From Amycolatopsis azurea DSM 43854 (lineage in GTDB: Bacteria > Actinomycetota > Actinomycetes > Mycobacteriales > Pseudonocardiaceae), in NCBI RefSeq assembly GCF_001995215.1, contig NZ_MUXN01000007.1:152117-216116 (forward strand): a stretch of DNA of 64,000 nt, given 5' to 3'. The translations under genes and the position numbers were made by a program. This document shows, piece after piece, positions 25,332-36,100 of the stretch. The notes under the pieces are model-generated. The model saw only the letters and a list, made by a program, of their open reading frames with translations, had not been told where the DNA came from and ran no database searches. Each line of letters starts with the position of its first letter. The first letter of the stretch is position 1.

Positions 25332-26030
25332 ATGCCGAACATCGGGGGCCGTCCGGCCACGATCGCGAGGGACGACATCCTCCGGGCCGGTCGCGAGCTC
25401 GGGATGCGGCGGCTCAGCGTGAAGGCGGTCGCGGTCCGGCTGGGGGTGACCGCGACCGCCCTCTACCGGCACGTCGACTCCCGATGGGGGCTCGAGCGGC
25501 TGGTCGGCGAGAGCATCCTGGCCGAGTTGCGGCTCCGGGACGATCCCGGGCACGACGTCGAACGGCACCTGCTGTCCTTCGCCCTGCAGATGCGGGGTTT
25601 CATGCTGGAACACCCGGGCCTGGTCACCTACCTGCAGCTGCTGTTCCCACGCGGCGACGGTGGCCAGCGCCTGCTGAACACCGAGGTCGACGCGCTCGTC
25701 CGCCGGGGTCACGAGCCCGCCGCGGCGATCGTGCTCAGCGGCGCCGTCGCGTCGCTGACCATCGCGATGACCGCGTCCGAGGAGAACAGCATGGCGGCCG
25801 AGGAAGCCGACGGCGCCGGGCTGGACCGGGAACGGCAGGCGGTGCGCGACCGGCTGGCCGGTGACGACCGGCTCGCCGGGCCGTCCGCCGCGTTGCCGCA
25901 GGTGCCGCGGCCCGAGTACGTGCGGCTGCTGCTGACCGCGTCGATCCGCGGGCTGATCGGGTCCTGCCCGCCGGGCAGGCCGGTCGCCGAGATGGTGGCC
26001 GATCTGGCGGCCACCGGGGAGGGGCTGTGA
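25332..26030 (+). CDS. TetR-family regulator in the iron-uptake operon
   Basis: The 232-residue protein has an HTH at residues ~10-55 ([31 protein letters not shown]). A helical domain of the TetR_C/AcrR-like type follows, with a long acidic insertion near residue 155. It is the first gene of the operon, preceded by AAGGGGGCGAG, and its TGA overlaps the irtA start region. A TetR regulator cotranscribed with a ferric-siderophore transporter suggests a second layer of control besides the iron box, perhaps sensing siderophore or a heme/lipid ligand. No separate TetR dyad was found near the promoter. Confidence 0.88.
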   Translation: MPNIGGRPATIARDDILRAGRELGMRRLSVKAVAVRLGVTATALYRHVDSRWGLERLVGESILAELRLRDDPGHDVERHLLSFALQMRGFMLEHPGLVTYLQLLFPRGDGGQRLLNTEVDALVRRGHEPAAAIVLSGAVASLTIAMTASEENSMAAEEADGAGLDRERQAVRDRLAGDDRLAGPSAALPQVPRPEYVRLLLTASIRGLIGSCPPGRPVAEMVADLAATGEGL

Positions 26031-28567
26031 TGGCGCGCGGGTTCCAAGGCGCGGTGATGCGGGGTTTCGGGGCCCGGGACCACGAAGCGACCGTCGTCGA
26101 GACACAGGAGATAACGCCGAAGTTCGTGCGGGTCCGGTTCGTCTCGCCGACGTTGTTCGAGGACCTCGTCGTGGAGCCGACGGTCTGGCTCCGGTTCTGG
26201 TTCCCGGACCCGGAAGGCGGCGCGACGGAGTTCCAGCGCGCGTACACGCTCACCGAAACCGATCCGGGAGCCGGCACCTTCGCGATCGACGTCGTCCTGC
26301 ACGAGCCCGCCGGTCCCGCGTCGCGGTGGCTGCGCGACGCGCGGCCCGGTTCGACGGTTCCGGTGATGTCGTTGGGTTCCTCGTCCTTCTCCGTCCCCGC
26401 CGAACCACCCGTCGGCTACCTGCTGATCGGCGATTCCGCCTCGATCCCCGCGATCAACGCGATCCTCGACGTGGTCCCGGCCGATCTTCCCGTCGAGCTC
26501 TACCTCGAAGAACACGACGAGACCGACCGGCTGATCCCGCTGGGCGACCACGCGCGGCTGACCGTCCACTGGGTGCCGCGCCTGGACGCGACTTCGCTGG
26601 CCGCGGCGATCGAGACGCGCGACTGGTCGGACTGGCAGGCGTGGATCGCGACGGAAGCCGGTTCGTTCAAACATCTCAAGACCCGCTTGCGGGAGACGTT
26701 CGGCTTCCCCAAGACCGAGGTGCACGGCCGCGCGTACTGGTACTACGGCCGGGCCATGGGTGCTTTCCGTGGGAAGAAGGAAGAACCGGCGCCCGAGGCC
26801 CCGAAGCCGGTCGAGCAGGCGCCCAAGGGAGCAGCGCCCAAGGGGGCATGGCGGGCACAGGCCGCCGGACGGCTGCTCGCGCCGGTACGGCGGACGCTGC
26901 TCTTCGCCGGGATCCTGCAAGCCGTCGTGACGCTGATCGGTCTCGCGCCGTTCGTGCTGCTGGTGGAGCTGGTCCGGCGGCTGATCGAGGGCGGCGGGTC
27001 GCTGTGGGCGATCGGCGTCTCGGCGCTGGTGCTGCTCGGCGTGGGCACCCTCCTCGAATCCGCGGTCGTGCTCTGGCTGCACGCGGCCGACGCGCGGTTC
27101 GCCCGCGACCTGCGGCAGCGGTTGCTGGGCAAACTCGCGAGGCTGCCGCTGGGCTGGTTCACCGCTCGAAGTTCAGGCACTGTCGCGAAACTCGTGCAGG
27201 GCGACACGCTTTCGCTCCACTATCTGGTCACGCACGCCGTTCCCGACGCGGTGGCCGCCGTCGTCGCGCCGGTCGCGGTGCTGGCGTACCTGTTCGCGGT
27301 GGACTGGCGGCTCGCCCTCGTCCTGCTCGTCCCGATCCTCGTCTACCTCGTCACGACGTCGATCATGGTCGTCCAATCGGGACCCAAGACCGGCCAGGCG
27401 ATGCGCTGGGCGGAACGGATGTCCGGGGAGGCGGGCGCGTATCTGGAGGGACAGCCGGTGATCCGGGTGTTCGGCGGGGCCGCGGCGTCGTCGTTCCGGC
27501 GGCGGCTCGACGAGTACATCGGCTTCCTCGGCGACTGGCAGCGCCCGTTCACCGGCAAGAAGACCATGCTCGACTTCGCCACCCGGCCCGCCACCTTCCT
27601 GCTCCTGATCACCGGAATCGGCACACCGATGGTGGTCGGCGGTGGTACGGAGCCGGTGACGCTGATCCCGTTCCTGTTACTGGGCACCACGTTCGGCGCA
27701 CGGTTGCTGGGGATCGGGTACGGCCTGGGCGGTGTCCGTGAAGGGATGCTCGCCGCCCGCCGCATCCAGGTCGTCCTCGACGAACCCGAACTGTCCACAG
27801 TGGAGCTTGAGATCGGGAACGGTGCCGAGCCGGGCACGGTGGAACTGGACCGGGTGGGTTTCGCCTACCGCAGCGGGGTTCCCGTGCTGGAAGACGTCTC
27901 CCTGACCTTGCGGCCCGGCACGGTGACCGCGCTGGTCGGACCGTCGGGAGCGGGGAAGTCGACGCTCGCCGCCTTGGTCGCCCGGTTCCACGACGTGACC
28001 GAGGGAGCGATCCGGGTCGGCGGGAGGGACGTCCGCTCCTTCGCGGCCGACGAGCTCTACGGCCAGGTGGGCTTCGTGCTGCAGGATCCGCAACTCGTCC
28101 AGGGGACCGTGCGCGAGAACATCGCCCTCGCCGTCCCCGGCGCCACCGAAGACCAGGTCGTCGCCGCGGCCCGTGACGCGCAGATCCACGAGCGGATCCT
28201 GCGGCTGCCGAACGGTTACGACACCGTCCTCGGCGCCGGTTCCCAGCTGTCGGGCGGGGAACGCCAGCGGGTGGCCATCGCCCGCGCGATCCTCGCCGAC
28301 GCCCCGGTCCTCGTCCTCGACGAGGCGACCGCCTTCGCCGATCCCGAGTCGGAGTACCTCGTGCAACAAGCACTCGACCGGCTCACCGCCGGCCGGACCG
28401 TCCTGGTCATCGCGCATCGCCTGCACACCGTCACCGGCGCCGACCGGATCGTGGTCCTCGACCGCGGGCGGATCGCCGAAAGCGGGACCCACGAAGAACT
28501 TCTGGCCTCGGGCGGCCGCTACACCCGCCTGTGGAAGGCCGGGGCCGGTGCGGAGGTGACCGCGTGA
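26030..28567 (+). CDS. irtA: IrtA-type siderophore ABC transporter with fused siderophore-interacting reductase domain
   Basis: The 845-residue protein combines two modules. Residues ~1-245 form a siderophore-interacting (SIP) flavin reductase domain with the FAD motif RAYTLTETD and the C-terminal [12 protein letters not shown] signature. After a Pro/Lys-rich linker comes an ABC exporter-type half: six TM helices (~285-570), Walker [10 protein letters not shown], signature LSGGERQRV, Walker [10 protein letters not shown] and H-loop AHRLH. This is the architecture and size of mycobacterial IrtA (~859 aa), which pairs with IrtB to import ferric mycobactin and reduce it at the inner membrane face. 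The ATG at 26030 is chosen over GTG 26027 because GGAGG sits seven bases upstream. It is coupled to both neighbours. Confidence 0.92.
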   Translation: MARGFQGAVMRGFGARDHEATVVETQEITPKFVRVRFVSPTLFEDLVVEPTVWLRFWFPDPEGGATEFQRAYTLTETDPGAGTFAIDVVLHEPAGPASRWLRDARPGSTVPVMSLGSSSFSVPAEPPVGYLLIGDSASIPAINAILDVVPADLPVELYLEEHDETDRLIPLGDHARLTVHWVPRLDATSLAAAIETRDWSDWQAWIATEAGSFKHLKTRLRETFGFPKTEVHGRAYWYYGRAMGAFRGKKEEPAPEAPKPVEQAPKGAAPKGAWRAQAAGRLLAPVRRTLLFAGILQAVVTLIGLAPFVLLVELVRRLIEGGGSLWAIGVSALVLLGVGTLLESAVVLWLHAADARFARDLRQRLLGKLARLPLGWFTARSSGTVAKLVQGDTLSLHYLVTHAVPDAVAAVVAPVAVLAYLFAVDWRLALVLLVPILVYLVTTSIMVVQSGPKTGQAMRWAERMSGEAGAYLEGQPVIRVFGGAAASSFRRRLDEYIGFLGDWQRPFTGKKTMLDFATRPATFLLLITGIGTPMVVGGGTEPVTLIPFLLLGTTFGARLLGIGYGLGGVREGMLAARRIQVVLDEPELSTVELEIGNGAEPGTVELDRVGFAYRSGVPVLEDVSLTLRPGTVTALVGPSGAGKSTLAALVARFHDVTEGAIRVGGRDVRSFAADELYGQVGFVLQDPQLVQGTVRENIALAVPGATEDQVVAAARDAQIHERILRLPNGYDTVLGAGSQLSGGERQRVAIARAILADAPVLVLDEATAFADPESEYLVQQALDRLTAGRTVLVIAHRLHTVTGADRIVVLDRGRIAESGTHEELLASGGRYTRLWKAGAGAEVTA

Positions 28568-30282
28568 TCCGCACGCTGCTGAGCCTGATCCCCGGGGCGA
28601 AACGCCAGGCGTTCCGGCGGTACGTCGTCCTTGCCGTGCTTTCGGTGCTGCTGCGCGCCACCGGCGCCGTCCTGCTCGTGCCGCTGGTGGGCGCCCTGTT
28701 CGGCGCCGAACCCGCGGACGCGCTGCCCTGGCTGGGCACCCTCGCCGCCGTCACCGCGGCGGGCTGGGCCGTCGACGCGGTCGTGGGACGGCTCGGGTTC
28801 GAACTCGGCTTCGGGGTGCTGGACCACGCCCAGCACGACGTCGCCGAGCAGCTGACCCGGGTCCGGCTGTCCTGGTTGGACGGTGAACACACCCAGACCG
28901 CCCGGCAGGCCATCGCCGCGACCGGTCCCGACCTCGTCGGCCTGGTCGGCTACCTGCTCACCCCGCTCATCGGCGCGGTCCTGCTGCCGATCGCGATCGC
29001 GCTGGCCCTGCTGCCGATCGCCTGGCCGCTCGGGCTGGCCGCGCTGGCCGGGGTCCCGGTACTGCTGGGCGCCCTGTGGGCGACCGGACGGATCACCCGG
29101 CGCGCCGACCGGGCGGCGGGCGAAGCGAACACCACGCTGACCGAGCGGATCGTCGAGTTCGCCCGCACCCAGCAGACGTTGCGCGCCGCCCGCCGCGTGG
29201 AACCCGCGCGCAGTCACGCCGGTGCGGCGCTCGCCGCGCACCACGGCGCGACCGTCCGGTTGCTGCGCCTCCAGATCCCGGGCCAGGTGCTGTTCGGCGT
29301 CGCCGGTCAGCTCGCGCTGGTCCTGCTCGCCGGGACGACCGTCCTCCTTGCCACACAAGGAAGTCTGAGCGTGCCCGAGGCGATCGCGCTGATCGTCGTG
29401 ATCGCCCGGTACCTGGAACCGTTCAGCGCGCTCGGGGATCTCGCCCCCGGCATCGAGACCGCCGCCACCACGCTCGGCCGCATCCGCACGGTGCTCACCG
29501 CACCCGTGGCCCCGGCGGGCGAAGCCGCCTCGCCGGGCGAGCAGGCGCCGCGGATCCGGTTCGAAGAAGTCGGTTTCCGGTATGCGCCAGGCTCCGAAAC
29601 CGTGCTGGAGAACTTCTCCCTCACCCTGGAACCGGGGACGACGACCGCGATCGTGGGGCCGTCCGGCTCCGGCAAGAGCACGGTCCTCGCGTTGCTCGCC
29701 GGTCTTCACCAGCCCACCAGCGGACGGGTGCTCGCCGACGGGACGGATCTCGCCGAACTGTCCGCGACCGGCCGCCGGGACCTCGTCACGGTGGTGTTCC
29801 AGCAGCCGTACCTGTTCGAGGGTTCGGTGCGGGACAACGTCCTCGCCGGGGATCCCTCGGCGAGCGAGGAGAGGATCGCCGAGGTCGTCGAGCTCGCCAG
29901 GGTCGGCGAACTGCTGGAGCACACGGCCGTCGGCGAGGCAGGCGGCGCGCTCTCCGGTGGTGAGCGGCAACGCGTGTCGATCGCCCGCGCCTTGCTCAAA
30001 CCGGCGCCGGTGCTGCTGGTCGACGAGGCCACCAGCGCGCTGGACACCGAGAACGAGGACGCCGTCGTCCGGTCCCTCAGCGCCGATTCCCCGTCGCGGA
30101 CGCGGGTGATCGTCACCCATCGGATCGCCGGCATCCGGCACGCGGACCGGGTCCTCTTCCTGGAGGACGGGCGGATCACCGAAGACGGCGGCGTCGAAGA
30201 ACTCCTCGCGCGGCAAGGATGTTTCGCCGAGTTCTGGCGGCGGCAGATCGACGCCACCGGTTGGAGGATCGGCGCGAGATGA
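28564..30282 (+). CDS. irtB: IrtB-type siderophore ABC transporter half
   Basis: The 572-residue ABC half-transporter has six N-terminal TM helices and an ATPase domain with Walker [10 protein letters not shown], signature [10 protein letters not shown], Walker [13 protein letters not shown] and H-loop THRI. M. tuberculosis IrtB is 579 residues, and IrtA/IrtB are always adjacent, as here. The GTG at 28564 overlaps the irtA stop (GTGA). The two proteins form a heterodimer of exporter fold that works as an importer for ferric siderophores. Together with the upstream iron-box-like promoter this gives a consistent iron-limitation response. Confidence 0.92.
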   Translation: MIRTLLSLIPGAKRQAFRRYVVLAVLSVLLRATGAVLLVPLVGALFGAEPADALPWLGTLAAVTAAGWAVDAVVGRLGFELGFGVLDHAQHDVAEQLTRVRLSWLDGEHTQTARQAIAATGPDLVGLVGYLLTPLIGAVLLPIAIALALLPIAWPLGLAALAGVPVLLGALWATGRITRRADRAAGEANTTLTERIVEFARTQQTLRAARRVEPARSHAGAALAAHHGATVRLLRLQIPGQVLFGVAGQLALVLLAGTTVLLATQGSLSVPEAIALIVVIARYLEPFSALGDLAPGIETAATTLGRIRTVLTAPVAPAGEAASPGEQAPRIRFEEVGFRYAPGSETVLENFSLTLEPGTTTAIVGPSGSGKSTVLALLAGLHQPTSGRVLADGTDLAELSATGRRDLVTVVFQQPYLFEGSVRDNVLAGDPSASEERIAEVVELARVGELLEHTAVGEAGGALSGGERQRVSIARALLKPAPVLLVDEATSALDTENEDAVVRSLSADSPSRTRVIVTHRIAGIRHADRVLFLEDGRITEDGGVEELLARQGCFAEFWRRQIDATGWRIGAR

Positions 30283-31133
30283 CCCATACGCAGGGGGAGC
30301 CGGAGTGGGTCGTCACCCGCGACGGCAGACGGCTCTACGCGATGGTGCTCGGCGGGGCCGAAGGTTTCGCCGAGCCGACGGTGGTGTTCGAAGCCGGTGC
30401 CGCCGCCACCCGGTCGTCCTGGGCGGCGGTGCAACCTGAGGTCGGCAGGTACGCCCGCGCGATCGTCTACGACCGTTCCGGGCTCGGCCGCAGCGCACCG
30501 GATCCCGGCCGCCGGACGCTGCGCCGGATGGCCGACGACCTCAACGACGTCCTCGACCACTTCGGGCCGGGGCCGTACATCCTCGCCGGGCACAGCGCCG
30601 GCGGGCCGATCGTGCGGCAGGCCGCCGCCCGCCGCCCCGAGCGGATCGCCGGGCTGGTCCTGGTCGACCCGACCGACGAGGCGGCGGACGTCCTCTTCGG
30701 CCGGGCCTTCCGCACCGGTGAACGCGTCATGCTCAAGGCCGGTGCCGTGCTCGCGCGGCTCGGCCTGCTCAAAGTCCTCTTCCGCGGTCTGCTGCGGGGT
30801 ATCCCGGACGACGTCCGCCGCGACCTCGAACGGGAGGCGTTCACCGTCGGGACGATGCGGACCCATCGGGAGCAGGCCCGCACCTTCCTCGACGAACTGG
30901 CCGTCTGGCGGCACGAACCGCCCGTGCTCGGGAACATCCCGGTCACGGTGGTGTCCGGCGGCCGCGGCGGGGGCGGGATGTCCGCCGGGATGCGGGCGCG
31001 GGCGAACGCGTCCCACGCCCACCGTGTCGCGCTCTCGCCCGTCGGCAGGCACGTGATCGCGGAGCGGTCCGGGCACTACGTCCCGAAGACCGAGCCCGAG
31101 GTGATCGCGCGCGAGATCGTCAGGATGACGTGA
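30279..31133 (+). CDS. Alpha/beta-hydrolase, last gene of the iron-uptake operon
   Basis: The 284-residue protein has the nucleophile elbow LAGHSAGGPIVRQAA (Ser ~104), the preceding strand motif VYDRSGLGRSAPDP, and a likely catalytic His in ERSGHYVPKTEPE. The ATG at 30279 overlaps the irtB stop (ATGA), so it is coupled to the siderophore transporter. That position makes a role in hydrolysing an imported siderophore or a related ester plausible. The sequence itself is that of a generic hydrolase and is not recognisably Fes/IroE-like. No signal peptide is present, consistent with a cytoplasmic role after import. Confidence 0.85.
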   Translation: MTHTQGEPEWVVTRDGRRLYAMVLGGAEGFAEPTVVFEAGAAATRSSWAAVQPEVGRYARAIVYDRSGLGRSAPDPGRRTLRRMADDLNDVLDHFGPGPYILAGHSAGGPIVRQAAARRPERIAGLVLVDPTDEAADVLFGRAFRTGERVMLKAGAVLARLGLLKVLFRGLLRGIPDDVRRDLEREAFTVGTMRTHREQARTFLDELAVWRHEPPVLGNIPVTVVSGGRGGGGMSAGMRARANASHAHRVALSPVGRHVIAERSGHYVPKTEPEVIAREIVRMT

Positions 31134-31140
31134 GCGACGG

Positions 31141-31806
31141 TCAACCGGCGGCGCTGTCGACCTTGGCGCGCTGTGGCGGGACCACGTCGGGGACGGGGGT
31201 GCCGTGGCCGTGTTTGCCTGCCTCGGTCGTGGTCATGATCCGGTCGATGCAGGCGAGGCCGATCGCGGAAAGCACGAAGAGGGCGTGCAGGATCGCTTGC
31301 CACATCACGGCTTGCGTGTCGATCTGGCCCGTGCCCGGGATCCGGGCGGGCTGGATGAAGGTGCGCAGGAGGTGCACCGAGGAGATGCCGATGATCGCGG
31401 TGGCCAGCTTGGTCTTGAGCACGTTGGCGTTGACGTGCGACAACCATTCCGGCTCGTCCGGGTGGCCGCGCAGCCGGATGCGGGAAACGAACGTCTCGTA
31501 GCCACCGATGATCACCATGATCAGCAGGTTGGAGATCATCACGATGTCCACCAGCTGCAAGACCGCGAGCATCACGTCGCCCTCGGTGAACGGCGCGCCC
31601 GGGTTCGCGCCGCCGTCGGCGATCCCGGTGACCACCTGCGCGATCAGATGCCCGATTTCGACCAGGAACCGCCAGACGTACACCAGCTGCGCGACGATCA
31701 GTCCCAGGTAGAGCGGAACTTGCAGCCAGCGGCTGAAGAACAGCAGCCTCCCGACCCCGGCGGGGCCGCGGGAAACGGTGGACGAGCGGGGACTGGGCGC
31801 GGGCAT
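31141..31806 (-). CDS. YqhA-family (UPF0114) inner-membrane protein
   Basis: The 221-residue protein has four predicted TM helices (around residues 22-45, 80-105, 130-150, 170-190). The family sequence SNLLIMVIIGGYETFVSR is followed by a conserved loop with LKTKLATAIIGISSVHLLR. These match the TIGR00645/YqhA family, whose function is unknown; a transport role has been proposed. A His-rich Gly/Pro tail (GKHGHGTPVPDVVPPQ) is unusual and could bind metal. It is convergent with the iron operon, only seven bases from the hydrolase stop. Confidence 0.85.
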   Translation of the reverse strand: MPAPSPRSSTVSRGPAGVGRLLFFSRWLQVPLYLGLIVAQLVYVWRFLVEIGHLIAQVVTGIADGGANPGAPFTEGDVMLAVLQLVDIVMISNLLIMVIIGGYETFVSRIRLRGHPDEPEWLSHVNANVLKTKLATAIIGISSVHLLRTFIQPARIPGTGQIDTQAVMWQAILHALFVLSAIGLACIDRIMTTTEAGKHGHGTPVPDVVPPQRAKVDSAAG

Positions 31807-31937
31807 GCGGAAAGGACCTCTCAGTCGGAGCGCACGGTGTGGTGAGCGGGGTGGCGACCCGGCGCGCGGCGTCAGCGCGGGTTCTTGATCAACTTCTTAC
31901 TGGGCCTCACCCCGGCCCGCGACCCGGACCGGCCCGT

Positions 31938-32873
31938 TTACGTCGAAGGAGGTAACGACATCGCCAGCCGGAGTTCCTCGTAGGTCGGGGCCAGCGTCCG
32001 GAGCGTCTCGGCGGCGCGCGCGTCGTCCTCGACGACGAGGTCGTATTGCAGCGAACCGACCAGGCGCGCCTGCCTGGTGGCGACCTCCGCCGCCGCGTCG
32101 TGGCCGATCCGGCGCAGGCAGACCGCCGCGTCGGCCAGCCTTCGGGTGCCGACACGGATCGCGAAGTGGATGAGCAGTCCGCGCAGGTCCGGGTCACAGC
32201 CGGCGTCGATCCGCGCGGCCAGCGCGAGCGCCGCGTCACCGTTGCCGAGGCTGCCGGGTGGGACTTCCGCGCCGGCCTCGCCGCTCAGCCGCTTGATCGC
32301 CCGGGGGAGCGCCGCGCCGATCGCGGCTTCGTCGGTGACGACGGTGTGGCGGACGAAATTCGTGCGCAGGGTGTGCGGCTTGCCGTAGGCGACGGTTTCG
32401 GCACGCCAGGCGGCGGCGAAATCCTTCCGTGGGATCCGCGAATACGGGTAGCCCTGCGGGTCGTGGGCGAGGACCGACCCGGCGTCCGCGGCGAGCGCCA
32501 CGAGGAAATGGTCGGCGCCGATCGGGCCGGTCATCCCCGGCTGGTGGCGCAGATGCCCCATCTCGACCGGGCCGATCAGGACCGGGCCGCCTGCCAGGCT
32601 TTCGGCGAGCCGGGCGAACGCGGCGTCCGGATCCGGTTCGCTCACGGTTTCGGCCGTCCAGCCGAGGATGTCGAGCGCTTCGTCGATGCCGAGGTCGGGG
32701 TCCCAGCCGAAGGCGTCGAAGAACGGCAGGGAACCGCCGACCAGCTGCATGCCGAAAGGACTGCCGGTGACGGTTTCGAGCACGTCGGCCAGCGGTGCCT
32801 CGGCACCGAGCATCATCGCGACGGAATGGGCGTAACAATAGGGACCGGAACCACGGTACGGAATGTCGATCAC
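31938..32873 (-). CDS. BtrH N-terminal domain-like protein (papain-like acyltransferase/peptidase fold)
   Basis: About 311 residues. The N-terminus IDIPYRGSGPYCYAHSVAMML resembles the BtrH_N domain, in which a cysteine at the start of a helix is the nucleophile. GADHFLVALAADAG supplies a candidate histidine and LAHDPQGYPYSRI a candidate Asp, completing a C39-like pattern. The C-terminal ~110 residues are helical and unrecognised. BtrH transfers an acyl group in butirosin biosynthesis; no aminoglycoside genes are here, so the function is unknown. The GTG at 32873 directly precedes the conserved domain but has no clear ribosome site, so the start is uncertain. Confidence 0.68.
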   Translation of the reverse strand: MIDIPYRGSGPYCYAHSVAMMLGAEAPLADVLETVTGSPFGMQLVGGSLPFFDAFGWDPDLGIDEALDILGWTAETVSEPDPDAAFARLAESLAGGPVLIGPVEMGHLRHQPGMTGPIGADHFLVALAADAGSVLAHDPQGYPYSRIPRKDFAAAWRAETVAYGKPHTLRTNFVRHTVVTDEAAIGAALPRAIKRLSGEAGAEVPPGSLGNGDAALALAARIDAGCDPDLRGLLIHFAIRVGTRRLADAAVCLRRIGHDAAAEVATRQARLVGSLQYDLVVEDDARAAETLRTLAPTYEELRLAMSLPPST

Positions 32874-33111
32874 GCGTTCGACGATGGCAGTTTTCGCGCC
32901 GAAACGCCACCACCCGGATTTTCCGTCCGTTGTGGACGGTGCATCACCCGTCCGGGGGTTTCGGGGCCACTCAACGGGTTCTATCCAGGGGACACCGCCG
33001 GTCCCGGTTGCCGTTGACGATCTTGCCGACACAGGATGACCGTCTATCGGACTCGCTGTCCCCGCCGTCCTGACCTGGGCCGACGGAAGCGAGGGGTGAG
33101 GCGGAGGCGGC

Positions 33112-36100
33112 ATGGCGGGACGTCGTGGGCGGAATCGGTGGCGCCGGGGCCTGGCGCTGCTCACGGTGGTCGTCGTGGCGTTGCTGATGGGCGCCCCGCT
33201 GCCCGCGAGCGCCCAGACACAGCCGCGCGGAGCGGGCACCGAACGGCCGATCGGCCCGGAGCCGGTGTACTCCGGGCTGGCGCACGGTGGCATCACGATG
33301 GCCGCGAACTCCGTCGTGCAGTGCGGCGTCGGCGTGGTCTGCAACGAGTCCGCGAGCAACGCGAGCCCGGTGTCGTGGATCAAGACCGACCCGGCCGCGC
33401 CCGGGAACACCGCCTCCGCGGCGAACCTGAACGTCCCGGTCGGCGCGAAGGTGCTCAACGCCCGGCTGTACTGGCAGTTCAACCCGGTGGCCTCCAACGG
33501 GACCTCCGGCGACGGTTCCCAGGGCAACCAGGTTTCGATGAAGATCCCGGGCTCGAGCGCCTACCAGCGGATCACCGCCGACACCTACGACTGGTTCCCC
33601 GCGCTGGCGACGTCCGGCTTCCCGGTCCCGTACGCCTACGGAGGCGCGGCCGACGTCACGAACCTCGTCACGAACGGCGGGACCGGGCAGTACACGGTCG
33701 CCGACATCCAGGCCTGCCAGGGCCAGTCGATCAGCGGGACCAACCTGGGCTGCTGGGGCGGCTGGTCGCTGGTCGTGGCCTACGAACTGCCCAGCGAACC
33801 GCTGCGCTATCTCCAGGTGTGGGACGGCCTGCAGCGGGTGGCGGGCGGTGGCGCCCCCGTGTCGGCGACGATCGCGCTGAGCGGCATCAAGGCGCCGACC
33901 TCCCGTCAGCCGAACGTCGAACTGGGCATCGTGGCCGGCGACGGCGACGCGCCCATCAGCGGTGATTACCTCCAGGTGGGGCCGAACGCGAGCAGCCTCC
34001 AGGACGTCTCCCTGCCGGGGCCCGCGGGCACGGTGACGAACAACGCGTTCAGCAGCCGGATCGACAAGGTCGCGGCCAACGGCTCGGGCTCGAACATCAC
34101 CACACGGAACCCCAATCCGGTGAACAACGTCGGGTATGACGCCCGAAGCATCGACATCACCGGCAAGGTCCCCGCAGGTACCAGCGCGCTGCAGGTGAAG
34201 ATCGGTACCACCGGCGACGCGCTGTACCCGCAGGTCGTCTGGCTCGTCACCGACGCGCTCGAACCCGACCTGCAGATCACCAAGGCCAACGACCCGGTCG
34301 GCAACACGAACGACGCTCCGCCGGGTTACGTCACCAAGGGCGGCGACGTCACCTACACCTTCGACGTCGCCAACAAACACGCCGACGGGTCCACCACCGA
34401 CCTCGACACCGCGACGAACGTCGTGCTCACCGACACGCTGCCGGACGGCGTCACGTTCGTGGCCGGGTCCAATCCGGACTGTTCGGCCGCCGGGCAGGTG
34501 GTCACGTGCAGACTGCGGAACCTGGCGCCGGGGCAGTCGCAGAAGGTCGCCTTCAAGGTCAAGGTCGGCGCCTCGGTGCCGGACGGCACCAAACTCGACA
34601 ACACCGGCAAGCTGACCTTCCGCGGCGAGGACACCGGCCGCCCGCAGGAACGCACGTCGAACACGGTGCGGAACACGGTCGCTTCGCCCGGATACCAGCT
34701 GACGAAGTCGGTCGACCTCGCCGAGGCGATCCCGGGGGACACCCTGACCTACCAGGTGACCCTGCGGAACACCGGCGTGATCCCGGTGCCCGCGCTCACG
34801 GTGCGCGACACGCTGCCACCGGGCACGACCCACGTGTCGTCCACACCCTCGAAGGGCACGGCGTCCGGCACGGGGCCGATCGACTGGGCCGTCAACGGTC
34901 TCGCCGTCGGGGAGACGGCCACGCTGACCGTGCGCGTGAAGGTCGAAGAAACCGCCATCGGCAAGGAACTGGTGAACCGCGCGAACGTGCCCACCGGACC
35001 GCCGCCGGTCGTCCCGCCCGACAACCGCTGCCCGGACGATCCCGCGGCGGCGTGCGCGAAGACCAAGGTGCCCGCGCCGTCGTACACGGTGACGAAGACC
35101 GCGGACAAGCAATCCGCGAACCCGGGCGACACCGTGCGCTACACGGTCAAGGTCGACAACACCGGCAGGGTGACCGCGGCGAATCTCAAGGTCGTCGACG
35201 ACCTGACCGGGGTGCTCGACGACGCGGTCTACCAGAACGATGCCACCGCGTCGCCCGGTTCGGTGTCCTACGCGGAGCCGAAGCTGACCTGGACCGGCAC
35301 GCTCGCGGCGGGGAAGAGCGCGGAGTTCACCTACACCGTCAAGGTGAAGAACCCGAACACCGGCGACAACCGGCTCAAGAACGTGGTGACGTCCGAAACG
35401 CCGGGCGGTAACTGTCCGCCGGGTTCGACGGATCCGAAGTGTGGGACGACGACGCCGGTTTCCGGTCTGCTGATCGAAAAATCGGTGGACAAGCAGTCGG
35501 CCAATCCCGGTGACGTCGTGAAGTACACCGTCACGGTGAAGAACACCGGCCAGACGAAGCTGGCCGGTGCGACGTTCACCGACGATCTGACCCAGGTTCT
35601 GGATGACGCGGATTACCAGAACGACGGTGCGGCGACGATCGGCGCGGTGTCGTTCGCCTCGCCGAAGCTGAGCTGGACCGGCGATCTCGGCGTCGGTGAG
35701 ACGTCCACGGTGACCTACACGGTCAAGGTCAAGAAGCCGAACACCGGCGACAACAAGCTCAAGAACACGGTGTCCTCGGAGACTCCGGGTGGTAATTGTC
35801 CACCGGGTTCTACGGATCCGAAGTGCGGGACGACGACGCCGATTTCCGGTCTGCTGATGGAAAAGTCGGTGGACAAGCAGTCGGCGAACCCCGGCGACGT
35901 CGTGAAGTACACGGTGACCGTGCGGAACACGGGGCAGACCAAGATCTCCGGTGCGACGTTCACCGACGATCTGACCCAGGTTCTGGATGACGCGGATTAT
36001 CAGAACGATGGCGCGGCGACGATCGGTGCGGTGTCGTTCGCCTCACCGAAGCTGACGTGGACCGGCGACCTCGACATCGGTGCCACCTCCACGGTGACTT

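Noticed and set aside
23178..26105. 975-codon minus-strand frame over the LAL regulator and the iron operon start
   Set aside because: It crosses two well-supported plus-strand genes, a palindrome and a promoter, and its composition is that of a shadow frame.
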